Source: Dinochytrium kinnereticum
Taxonomy: Eukaryota; Chytridiomycota; Chytridiomycetes; Chytridiales; Chytridiaceae
NCBI GenBank assembly: GCA_027604005.1
Contig: JADGJT010000434.1
Location: 1-16,826, forward strand
Length of the DNA: 16,826 bases
Reading direction: 5' to 3'
Positions 1 to 10,400 of this stretch are shown here, piece by piece; position 1 is the first letter of the stretch, and each line of letters opens with the position of its first letter. A program made the position numbers and the translations under genes. Under the pieces are notes generated by a model. It was not told the DNA's origin. It saw only the letters and a list, made by a program, of their open reading frames with translations, and made no database searches.

Positions 1-722
<722 letters not shown>

Positions 723-732
723 TCAGAATAAT

Positions 733-738
733 TTTATT
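733..738 (-). terminator. AATAAA polyadenylation signal of the cyclin-like gene
   Basis: AATAAA on the minus strand lies about 100 nt downstream of the stop of the 835-1815 gene. It is the only clear poly(A) signal between that stop and the ubiquitin gene. It sits only about 14 bp upstream of the ubiquitin TATA box, so 3'-end formation of one gene and promoter of the next share the same DNA. Confidence 0.45.
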
Positions 739-748
739 TTAAATAATA

Positions 749-758
749 ATTGGCCAAT
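749..758. promoter_or_regulatory. Palindromic CCAAT box (ATTGGCCAAT)
   Basis: ATTGGCCAAT carries a CCAAT pentamer on each strand and lies about 30 bp upstream of the ubiquitin TATA box. CCAAT elements are bound by the HAP/NF-Y complex in fungi. Its position between the TATA box and the upstream gene supports a role in the ubiquitin promoter; binding is inferred, not shown. Confidence 0.5.
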
Positions 759-834
759 GAGCGGCGATTTTTGAAATCCCTGATTTCTGTGGCAAAGCAT
801 GCAATCGCATCGCCACGAACAGAACGACTCTGCA

Positions 835-1815
835 TCACATCGAGGATGCTGTTGCAGGGTGTCGCTCTTGGATAAACTGCCTGACATGGGCCAGCCACGA
901 CACGTACTCCTCAGGCGATATGCCAGTCCGATAATCCACAGCCATCAGCGCCATCCTCTTGATGTCGGCCACCTGCGACCGCTGCTCAAGCCCCAGCAGC
1001 TTTGCCCACACCGCGGTCGAGGTTTGGATGTCCGCGAGGTGTGCTTCCGCCATGATAATACCCGCAAGAAGGAGCTTGTGAGGTTTGAGAAGGAGTTCCG
1101 CGTGCTCAGATGCAGTGGCCGATCGACTAATTCGATAGGCGTGGAATAAAGCTTGGAACAGCAGGTGGGGTGATGGAGTTGGGACGGTGGATGCGATGAT
1201 GGTGCCATTTGAGTAGGATGGGATTTCTGAGGAGCGATAGGGGTATGGGAAGCGTGAGGCATGTGCGCAGAGGAAGGTGGCCTTCCGGAGACTTTCAGTG
1301 GTGTCAACACCAGTTAAGACGGGCTTCTCACAAGCCAATAACACGGAGGGTTGTGAAGGCGGTGTAAGAGGTGGAGACGGCGGACGAGAAGGCATGGGGT
1401 TTCCTGGAGGCCTTTGCGTAAATGATTTGACATGGCATGATTGCGTGAATGATCCAGCATTAGGCAGTGCCGCGGAGACGAGTGGTGATTGGGGAGAGGA
1501 CGGTGTGGCAAGTGCGGTGGTAGATGTAGCGATGCCATGCATATTCAGGCATTTTAAAGTTGGTGATGAAAATGGCATCCCACCGATGGGAAGATGGGAG
1601 GTTGAGAGAAGGTCGACCAGCATGTGCATTGACACTTGCACGATTTGAATTGACATGGGACAGAAGCTGCTCCAGAATCGTATAGACCGCATCTTTGCTT
1701 TCAACTCCTGCTCCTTTCCTGCTGACAGAGCTGCTTGTGCGGACGCCCTCTTTCTGCACACACCAGGTGAATCCTTTCGACGATGGAGGGATGGATGGAT
1801 GCATTGAGTGCTCAT
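835..1815 (-). CDS. Cyclin-fold protein, PCL/PHO80-like
   Basis: This single-exon reading frame starts at a genuine ATG (1813-1815) and ends with TGA (835-837), giving 326 aa. Residues about 220-315 look like a fungal cyclin box of the PCL/PHO80 type: a first helix around LLFQALFHAY, then LLLKPHKLLLAGIIMAEAHL, a D-x-x-x-S/T segment, VWAKLLGLE (compare the family WAKxGGI) and VDYRTGISPEEYVSWL. Such cyclins bind a PHO85-like CDK and control phosphate, glycogen or cell-cycle responses. The stretch about 100-158 is Ser/Pro/Thr-rich with several SP/TP sites and is probably disordered. Residues 1-95 match nothing I know, and another frame is also open there, so the true N-terminus could be spliced differently. 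Assignment rests on the C-terminal pattern only; the exact cyclin class and partner are inferred. Confidence 0.6.
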   Translation of the reverse strand: MSTQCIHPSLHRRKDSPGVCRKRASAQAALSAGKEQELKAKMRSIRFWSSFCPMSIQIVQVSMHMLVDLLSTSHLPIGGMPFSSPTLKCLNMHGIATSTTALATPSSPQSPLVSAALPNAGSFTQSCHVKSFTQRPPGNPMPSRPPSPPLTPPSQPSVLLACEKPVLTGVDTTESLRKATFLCAHASRFPYPYRSSEIPSYSNGTIIASTVPTPSPHLLFQALFHAYRISRSATASEHAELLLKPHKLLLAGIIMAEAHLADIQTSTAVWAKLLGLEQRSQVADIKRMALMAVDYRTGISPEEYVSWLAHVRQFIQERHPATASSM

Positions 1816-2291
1816 GTTGCAATGAGATTGTGGTGAGGGAGCCAGCTGAAGTTATTAAGAATGGTAGTGGAGTGTGAGTGAGCTGGCTCTTTATCCTTCA
1901 GTTCCGACGTCCACGAGTTGGTCGGCCTAATGGCTTGCACTTGCTCCATTTTTAATGTTTCTTATTATTATTATTGAGTGGGGTTTGGATGTTTTACCAT
2001 TTGAAAAAAGACATTTCAAAACACATCTGGCTCGTACGTCAGCCAATTCAGCCCAAAGCAGAAGGTATTTGATTTCAACTGTGTTTGTTGCGAGACAGCA
2101 GATTCAGCGTGAGCGGAACACTTGGAGTTTGCGCTTCATGACCAATCAGAGGATTTCAAACCTGAATTGTTGATTTTTCAGCGACCCACGCCCCATTGCC
2201 CCAGTCCAGCCAGCCCGGCACGGAAGGCAACTTTCCTTTCCCTCGAACCCCAACACACCACGAACTTGCCTATTCCATAAGCAAGCAATTA

Positions 2292-2297
2292 TTTATT
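2292..2297 (-). terminator. AATAAA signal downstream of the candidate small ORF
   Basis: The minus strand reads CAATAAATAATTGC. No known minus-strand gene ends here, so the signal either belongs to a short unannotated transcript (see 2325-2519) or is chance in AT-rich DNA. Confidence 0.25.
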
Positions 2298-2324
2298 GAA
2301 GAAAGAAGATGTACATCGAGTGTT

Positions 2325-2519
2325 TCATGATGGGAGGGGTTTTGTGTTTGTTGATGAAGGCAAGGGCTGGGCGCTCAACGGCTGGACCAACTGGACCAGC
2401 TGGGCGCCAACGGCTTCCCATTGCGGATGGTAGTTTCTTGTGAGGGTTCTGGAAGCTTCAGTTGCCAGCAACGTTGGTTGTATGTTGGTTTTGTCTGTGC
2501 GTCTACCCAGACTATTCAT
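2325..2519 (-). CDS. Candidate small ORF (64 aa), doubtful
   Basis: A real ATG (2517-2519) opens a 64-codon frame ending in TGA (2325-2327). An AATAAA poly(A) signal follows 28 nt downstream at 2292-2297. The peptide is unrecognised, has no signal peptide or membrane segment, and contains a short repeat (LVQLVQPL) from repeated CTGGTCCAG-like DNA. It could be a small gene, the last exon of an unseen minus-strand transcript, or chance. The poly(A) signal is the only support beyond the open frame. Confidence 0.2.
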   Translation of the reverse strand: MNSLGRRTDKTNIQPTLLATEASRTLTRNYHPQWEAVGAQLVQLVQPLSAQPLPSSTNTKPLPS

Positions 2520-2772
2520 TGGTTTTATCCATGGAGTTTATACATTGAACAGTAGAGCTGTAAATGGGAGATGGATTACAATACAGGTCTGCTCTTGAAC
2601 AATAAAAGAAAGTAGTTTATCCAGAAAACGTTTCCGACACCTCACCTTGCAATCACTGCTGAGCCACAAAATATTGCGCAGTACAATCAATCTGCTGTGC
2701 AAAAGCATCTTGGATATAACAGAACCATCAAAGGCCTTTAAAAGCAAAGCGAAGGAGCAACAGATAATCATC

Positions 2773-3913
2773 ATGACCGATTTCGAGCCTAGGGCCAAAA
2801 GTGGAGGAAAGCACAGGAGAAAAGAAGGGCGTGATGGACCCCCCAGTCCAATGGTCAGAATCTCAAAGGCTCTCTCATACATACTGAGACATGGAGCCGC
2901 GAAGGAGGGAATACCCATTCGTCTTGATGGATACGTTAAGGTGGAAGACTTGGTAAGTTTATTCTTTTAATTATCCAACAAATTACTTCCATGCATCATT
3001 AATCATTTGGTACATAGCTCAGGCATAAGAAGTTCCAAGGCGTAACGTTTGATGAGATTCGTCAGGTGGTTGCCGACAATGACAAGCAGAGGTTTACGTT
3101 AATTGAGGAAGAGTCTGAGAGATGGGTAATAAAGGCGAACCAAGGGCATTCATTGGAGGTTCGTTCCCTTTTTTTGAACCCTTGTCTGGGTTTCTTATCA
3201 ATTTCGTAAAGCTTGAAGTCGCTTTGGACGAAATCATCGATGCATCCGAAATTCCCGTCATCGTCCACGGAACCTTTAGGTCCAAGTGGGCTCTCATCGG
3301 TAGCGTTTCTTTTTTTACCTTTACCTGTCGTCCTTTATTTTCATTCTAACTCTCATGATTGTTCTATAGCCAAAACTGGTCTTAAGACTATGGGTAGAAC
3401 ACATATTCATTTCGCAACAGGGCTACCGGGTGAAAGCGGGGTGATAAGGTAAGGGGGAAAGCCCACGTTGATCTTCTGTGTCGTTTGATTTTACTTATTT
3501 CACTTTTCATTCGGTTGTTTCTTCATCCTTTTGCCATGAATGGGCTTCTTTTTACCCTGCGTTTCTTTCTCGTATCTATTCATTATATCAGATCCATCAC
3601 CATTTGTTTTCATTAACCGAAGTTTCTTTTTCTCAATATATTCAACCTCCTCCACCATCCCCTTTCCAAATAATTATTATAATAGCGGTATGAGAAAAGC
3701 CTGCGATATCCTCATCTACATCGACACAGAATCCGCCATTAAAGGTCTCTAATTCAACCCCGTTTTATATATTCTAACTACATTCAACCTTCAGATGGCA
3801 TCAAGTTCTTCAGATCTCCCAACAATGTCATCCTCTGTCCAACACCAATTGATCCAAAGTACTTCAAGTCCGTCGTAAATCAAGCTGGACAACCAGTTCC
3901 TATACCGCCTTGA
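2773..3913 (+). CDS. TPT1: tRNA 2'-phosphotransferase
   Basis: Tpt1 removes the 2'-phosphate left at the tRNA splice junction by fungal-type tRNA ligase, transferring it to NAD+ to give ADP-ribose 1'',2''-cyclic phosphate. Exons are 2773-2952, 3018-3158, 3212-3299, 3370-3448, 3686-3744 and 3795-3913; the five introns (65, 53, 70, 237, 50 nt) all have GT..AG ends and keep frame, giving 221 aa (yeast Tpt1 is 230). Family motifs in order are KALSYILRH, NDKQRF, ANQGHS, VHGT, MGRTHIHF, VISGMR and a GIKFFRSPNNVIL segment. The four catalytic residues of the family (Arg-His-Arg-Arg) appear as R39, H40, R85 and R146. The first 25 residues are basic and Gly-rich. The start is the first in-frame ATG; upstream frame is open but has no ATG. 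The gene converges on the RasGAP gene. Confidence 0.95.
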
Positions 3914-4466
3914 TAAAGTTGGGGGGGTGTGCATGAGATCATCGGGATTATGGGACTGAAGAAACAGTGGAGATGCGCCTTGTCTAATGCAATATAATGA
4001 ATGATGTAGACCATACCTTATTTAATATCTTTAAAGTACGTATGATGGATGTTCTGTCATAAGTAGGTTTTATTGAGAATCGTTCCAGTCCATTTCAAAA
4101 TATAAGCAGAATGAGTTGTGTCTATGATAATAGAAATTGTGTTAAAAAAAAAAGGTGGTGGTGGGAGGGTAATGCTCTTAAACCGTTTTCCCACTAAAAA
4201 GGCAACAAAAAAGAATCTGACTGGAATGACTTCGAGTAAAGAAAACATGATTTCGTTGTAGCCTCACAAACAAAAGTGGACGAGGCGAAAGAAAGAAAGA
4301 TATTAGAAAGAAAAAGTCTATAAGTGGAAGAAGAAAGCGTGAAAACGAAGGGCAAAATTGTAGTAACTGAGATGAAAGAGAAAGAAAGAAGAAAGAACGA
4401 TTGAGAAAAAAAGTGTAACAAAACAAGCGATTCGAAAAATTCACCCAACAAAAATCAAACCACAGA
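3914..4466. other. Convergent 3' regions of TPT1 and the RasGAP gene
   Basis: These 553 bp carry the 3' ends of two tail-to-tail genes and no convincing coding frame. A G7 run lies just after the TPT1 stop (around 3920). No exact AATAAA was found for TPT1; AATATAATGAATG near 3991 is a possible weak signal. For the minus-strand gene, AATAAA is at 4069-4074. About 4200-4420 is strongly purine-rich on the plus strand (GAAAGAAAG-type), meaning a long pyrimidine-rich 3' UTR in the RasGAP mRNA. The open frames here are low-complexity products of this tract. Confidence 0.6.
4069..4074 (-). terminator. AATAAA polyadenylation signal of the RasGAP gene
   Basis: The minus strand reads CTCAATAAAACC about 390 nt downstream of the RasGAP stop codon. 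It is the best poly(A) signal in the region and implies a 3' UTR of roughly 400 nt that ends close to the expected TPT1 3' end on the other strand. Confidence 0.45.
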
Positions 4467-7400
4467 TCAGTAACTCCCAAACCCATCGTCTGGATCAGCC
4501 AAAATCCCATCAACCCTATCGGCAGCCCCCGCAACACCCCCAGGTTGTTGTCCTCCAGGAAACTCTCCTCCAAGCATCCCAGCAGCGTCAAACACCATTC
4601 TCACAACAACCGCGACCAATCTCGCGTTATTGATCTTTCTGGCCCTTGGGACTGTTCCAAATGACCCCATCTCAGGCATACCTCTGAACCCAAGCTCACC
4701 CAAGAAAGCCACAGCATTCGCGTTTTGAGCCAACGGATTCGGGAATCCACCAGGGCCCATACCACCCGTTGGAGTTGTGCTACCTCCCCCGTCATACATC
4801 ATACTTTCCCTAGGAGCGGATGCCTGCGATCCGGATCTTCGAGATGAGATAGAAGGTGACATCCCCGTTGCTGCTGAGACTACTGATCCTGGGAACATCA
4901 TACTGGGCGCAGATGGGGTATTAGGAGGAGGGCTGGTTGGAAGGGCGGAAACGGAGAGGCTTGTTGAAGAGGTCCCAGAGCTGACAGAAGAGCGCCGGTT
5001 AAGGATACTTGCGGGGACTTGCTGAGTTCGAGACATGCTCATCATGGAGCGGAAGATAGCTTGAATAGCTTCGAGGGTTTCGGAAGTTTGGGATTGAGAG
5101 AGGACGGTCTGCATTCTCGGGACTAGGGAGTCGTAACTATTTTTTTTAAAACGGTTAAACTGTTAGCATTTGCAGGTAGGAGATAATTTTCCTTATATCA
5201 TGAGAGAATTGATACTCACACAAGCGAAAACACCTCGGGAGCCGCTGAGGCACATTCAGCCAAGAACCCATAAATGAATCTCATCTCCGAATCACTCTCC
5301 ACATTCTCAAGCAACACCACTGTCATGCCGATCATCAGCATCGCGCGGTACTCATCAGAAAGCGGTGGGAACAGCGACAAGATCGACTTGTACTTTTGCA
5401 CAGCTCCCAGCCTCATCGTCGTCGAAGGGAACATAGCTCCCACCCTCTTATTATGCGCTTTAATGAGCGACTCAGATGTAGCAGCGGCATCAGTGATCGC
5501 GTGGACCGGGACACCGCCTAAACGGAAGAGATCGAATGAGTTCTCGGCACTTGGTAGGAGAGGAACGATAAACCCGATGCTATGGTCGGTAATCTTCCCA
5601 ATCCACTCTTCCGGTAAGCCTGAGCCTTCTTCCCTCGGTACCCTACCAGAGACCTCCAGAAGGGTATTCAGGAGAGAAATAGTAGCCCCACGTGTAAGGT
5701 GATGGCGAAGACCTCTGAGGAGGTTGGCCCCAAATGCAAATGAGAAGTCAGCGCCAAACCAGACGTTGAATGATCGGTCCAACTCGTTCGTTGCGTCTTG
5801 AAGGGGGGTTCGTGCCCTCATTAGGGTTTCAGCGAGGCCTGATTCTTCAAAGGCCTTTGCACTATCAAGAACCTTAATGCAGGTATCCACTAGACTGGCA
5901 GCAGCTGCAAAAATGGCAGGGTTGGCGATTTGAATCAAAGAGATACCAATCCATGTTAGGGAAAGGAGAGCCTCGCGGTTCCTCTCTATCTCCGCCCTAA
6001 AGCCCTTCGACATGTTGCCTAAGCACTGAACAATGCTCACGATCATATTGCAGTCACCGTCGTCAAATAGGTTAAGATGAGCGTACAGAGCAAAGAGGGT
6101 TTGGAATAGAGTTCCATCCTCCGACCCTTCTCGGCTAAGAATGCCGAGGGAGACGAATGTGCGAGGTTGGATTGCAAGGTCATAGTGGAAAGTGATTTCA
6201 ACAATAAGAGACACCCAACGTGACTTCCAGTCGAGGCCGAGTGCTATTTAAGAGAATTGTATTAATATAGATATGAGGAGGGAGGTACAAGAATAAAGAT
6301 TATCTTACCTGGATCGCCCGCGCCAGTCGACATGACCTGAACAAGAAGGTTGACAATCGATTCCAAGCTCGCCGGCGAGATCTCATGCAAAATTTCACCA
6401 CTCAAGGCCTCGCTCGAGAACTTGAACGCAGAATTCGAAGTGCTCGGGGACCAAGCGCCGCTGGGCTTTGACATGGCAAACCCAACATGCTCATGGACCA
6501 TCCCTGAGCCACTCAACCCAAATAGCACACATACCTTCGGGTCTGAAAGCTCCGCAAGGACTTTCTTGAGTCCTTGAACGGTGGCAGGATCTGCCCCCTC
6601 TAGCGTGCAAAGGCTGTGAACAACATTCACAGCAATCCCGTGAACAGAGGTTCGGATCAAAGGCCTGCCCAGACCGACGAGAAGGACAATCAAGTGGCAG
6701 AGCTCTGGGAGGAATCTTCGAACGTCCAGCTTATCGTGGAAACTTAGCATGAGAAGAAACCTAACGAGAACCGCGATCTCAATCCAGTTCGTCTTCCGGG
6801 TTAGGGATGTAACGCTCTCGAATCCGGGAGTGCCGTTCGGGATAATTGTACCAGTCTCTCCAACAATAGCCTTAAGAGCCTTGTGAATAATTTTACCCGC
6901 GACAAAGGACAGGTCAACCGATGCGAGTGTTACTAAAGTGTTTGCCAAGATCTCGGTCTCTTGAGAGCCGAGTCCAGACTCCACGGAGACGCGGAAGAAG
7001 GCGTCCAGGATGAACGGAAGCATTCCTTCAACTTTTGCAAGTTCCGTCCAGATTTTGGACTGAATAGCGGCGAATATCTTTTAAATTCTTGTTAGCAAGC
7101 TAAAACATCGGGGGAAAAAATTCCTCACCTCAACTTCACTGATAGTCAAATCAATGAACTGCTTTAACAGCCATCCCAGTTTTGCTGGAGGACCAGCCTG
7201 CACAGTATCCGGCACGAAAGCATCAAGGTCCGAGGCCGATCGACTGAAAGGCGTAGGGGATGGGCCGCGGTTGCTCTGTCCAACCGTCCTTGTAAAGGAG
7301 GCGAGATTTGGCAGCCAAGGGCACATGTACTCCAAACAGAACAGCTTAAGCTCCTTGCTTGACTTCATGAAACCCATATTGGCCTCAATGAGGAATTCGA

Positions 7401-10400
7401 CGGTCAAGTCGCGTTCGGTTTCGGCGAGGTGCTTGCTGACCGCCAAGACAAAGCTTTGATTATTTGCCGGGATACAGAGACCTAAAATTAATAGTCAGAC
7501 GTCTTTATCATTCTCACATTCAATATTACCCTTAGCGCTGAGCAGCTGGTTTCCAACGTCAAACCTAAAGCCCTTGCCGATCGAATCCAAAAGATTGTAA
7601 GAAACCAGCCTCAAATTGGGGTCGCCACTACCCAAATTGAGCATTGCCATGTTCAACAGAGTCCCAGGTACATCACCAGCCCTTAGAGTCCTCTGATCCG
7701 CAATAACGTTTCCGGGTCGAGACTTCTTGAACCTCGACTTTGCCGTTCTGATCGACAGAATAATGGCGTCCCTCTTCGGGCTGGTGAACGTCAGGGTATT
7801 CAATGAAGTCCCCATTGGCTTGCTTGAACCAGATCCAAAGTACCCCATGCTTTCCTTCTCAGAATACTTGATGATAAACTCTCCATCATCCCCAACAGGA
7901 ATGACATCCTCGACCTCTGAGAATCGATAAGAGTCCGTAACGACAGCAGGAACGCCAATAACCTCCTGTTTATCAACAGAAGTAATGTGAATGCAATCAT
8001 AGGAGACCTTCAAGATAACCGGCGCCTGTTGTCTGTTCTCCACAATTCGATTCAAAGGCGAGAACGCAGCCGTGATGTCCCGTTCAATCGCCAAAGTCGA
8101 GTCCGGTAGACCAAGCTCAGCGGGAGGCACAAAGGTCGCAAGCTCAGCGGTGTTTGAGGTAAAAACGATTCGGATCTTTCCGCTTAAATCCAGGAAGGGG
8201 GACACTGTTCCTGCAAACTTTCGGAACGTAGAGTTGCAGTTGTACACATACACGCTGCTTAGGTTGCCTCTAATTGAGGGGGGCACCAGCTCTTCGATCC
8301 AGCGAACCCAGGTTAAGTCCCACTCGTTATTGGTAGAGAAGTGAGATGCATCTATCACAACGTCGAAAGGACTGTTTCCAAGCGATCTCGTGACGGTTAG
8401 GATATGGAAGAGGAGAAGTTCCATGTCGATAGAGTGTGGTTGAACACGTCGCGCAATGTAGTAGAGAACAGGAAGCCGCTCCTTTAAAAATAGCAGCCGT
8501 TAACACACGACATAACGAAGCCATACTAGAGCAATAGAAAAAACAAAACAAAGCAAAACCTTAGAAATTCCCTTGACGTAAAAGATATTCCTCTCCTTCA
8601 AGACCTCAAGAGCCTTATCAGTTCCCGGCCGTTTCTGGATCTTCGCCATGAAATCCTCGGTTGCCAATCCAGTCGTGACCCCACCAAAAGCACCATATCG
8701 ATCCCTCCTCCCACTCTCCTTCGAAATCAAAGCCAACCTCAGTCTAGCCACGTCAGGTGCTGGCCCAAGCTGAGCAAGCAGCGTGGAAACCTCCTGGAAC
8801 ACCTTCTTTTTTGCAAAAGTTGATGCGGGGACGGAAGGAGAGTCGGTGGTCCCTTTACCCGTAGCCGAGGAAAGCGTTGCCGATCCTTCAATCTTGTCTA
8901 GGTTGATGCATAGGAGGCGGTGGAGACGCATTAGGTCATACTCTGAGACAGCGGTTTCGGACTCGCCATCGAGGGCGGTGGTAGGGCTGATCGCGGCTTC
9001 GATTGAGACGGTGAGCTTGGTCTCGTTAGAAGAAGGTGGCTGAGCGGCCGGGGTCTTCACAAGAAAGCTCGTTAAACTCGTAAAAACCAATCCATTTAAA
9101 ACTCACCGAAACGTTTCGCAAGAAAGCATGAACCCTAGCAATATTCTTCCTTAACAGATCGTTGAGCTCCGTCATGAACGCTTCTTTTGCTCCAAAAAGC
9201 ACATTATTGGCCAAGTTCTGAATGACTTTGGTGGCCAAAACCAATCCTCTCCTAACCTCCTTGCTCTGAATCGGAGCTACAATATCATGTCCTTCTGGCG
9301 CCACGATCACCGGGCAGATGAATCGAAGAAACAGCACAGCTCCCACAGAGGTTACCCTCGCTTCGGGGAAGCGTCGACCGACGATTGTCGAAATGTTGGC
9401 GCAGACTTCTCGAATCGGTGCCGGGAGGCGTTCGTGGTTTGAGGTCAACGCGTCCAATAGACGTTTCACAAGCATCTTGAGATTCTTGTGGTTGGTTGTG
9501 AGGTCATCCCTCTCTGTCATCTTAACAGGGTCGATCTCGAACGTGAGCGGAGGGTTGAAAGAAAGAAGCTCGTCGAGGACAGGGCGAAGTGTCTGCATAA
9601 GGAATTCATGGCCTTTTGCTTTTGCGAAAACTGTCAGAAGCCTCGTGGCCACCGAGTTTCGACGGAAAATGTTGGAGGCATAATCTAAAAACAATGAAAA
9701 CTGTCAGAAATTTACAAAGGAGGTAGGGCGACAAGGCAAAAGTTTAACTCACCAGTCCTCTCAACCTCATTCTCAATCAACGCAGTCAGGAGTCGATGCG
9801 TCTGTCCCTTTGCATCAAAGATGGACATCAAAGTGCTCGCGACCTCTTCAAAATCAGCCACGTCGCTTAGGGCAAGAGCGATCGACAAATCCTCTTGCAC
9901 AACCAAATCCAGAAGCCTTTCGTATCGGTTTCGAGTCGCCTGACCCTCTTCACCGAGGTTTGCAAATTGCTCAGCGGCTCCACTGTCAAGAAGGTTGGTG
10001 AGGACTTGCATGAAAGCTGCTCGTGTTTTTAGGTCCTCATGGTAACCCATGGAGAGCGAGTACTTCAGCCCAATATCAATGTTGGCTGAAAGGAGGTTTG
10101 AAAGAGCTACAATAGTGTACTCTTTCAGAGTGTTCAGGTGTTGAATGGATTCTTTACACCTTCCAACCATCGGTTGAGGATCGGTCGCGCAAGCCTCAAC
10201 GTCCTGAAAACAAATAAATACAAAGGAAACTAGGTCTCCGCCGAAGGCCATGACTCACCTCAATAGATTTGCACTTTTGCAAAACCTTTAAGAAGAAGTC
10301 AAGATACTTGCAGAATAGCTTCCCCTTTGCCTCGTTCGCAGCATCATACACATCGGTGTCATCGTTAGTGCCAAATGCTGCAGATATGGCTGCGATAGCC

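Larger units (their letters stand above)
1816..2772. other. Intergenic region between divergent genes
   Basis: This region separates the minus-strand cyclin-like gene from the plus-strand TPT1 gene, so it must hold both promoters. I see CCAAT pentamers at 2043-2047 and 2142-2146 (the latter ACCAATCAGA), a GGAT tetranucleotide run just inside the cyclin-like gene at 1788-1800, and one minus-strand AATAAA at 2292-2297. An ATG frame at 1955-2173 (72 codons) has no recognisable features. No tRNA or repeat element was found. Confidence 0.6.

Noticed and set aside
2647..2772. Upstream start for TPT1 at 2647
   Set aside because: The codon is TTG, not ATG, so it cannot be taken as the normal start; kept only as a low-interest finding about a non-AUG extension.
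2538..2918. Minus-strand 126-codon frame antisense to TPT1 exon 1
   Set aside because: It is the shadow of the TPT1 first exon and has no recognisable features.
4178..4591. Minus-strand 137-codon hydrophobic, Phe/Ser-rich frame
   Set aside because: It is the translation of the pyrimidine-rich 3' UTR tract plus an out-of-frame part of the last RasGAP exon.
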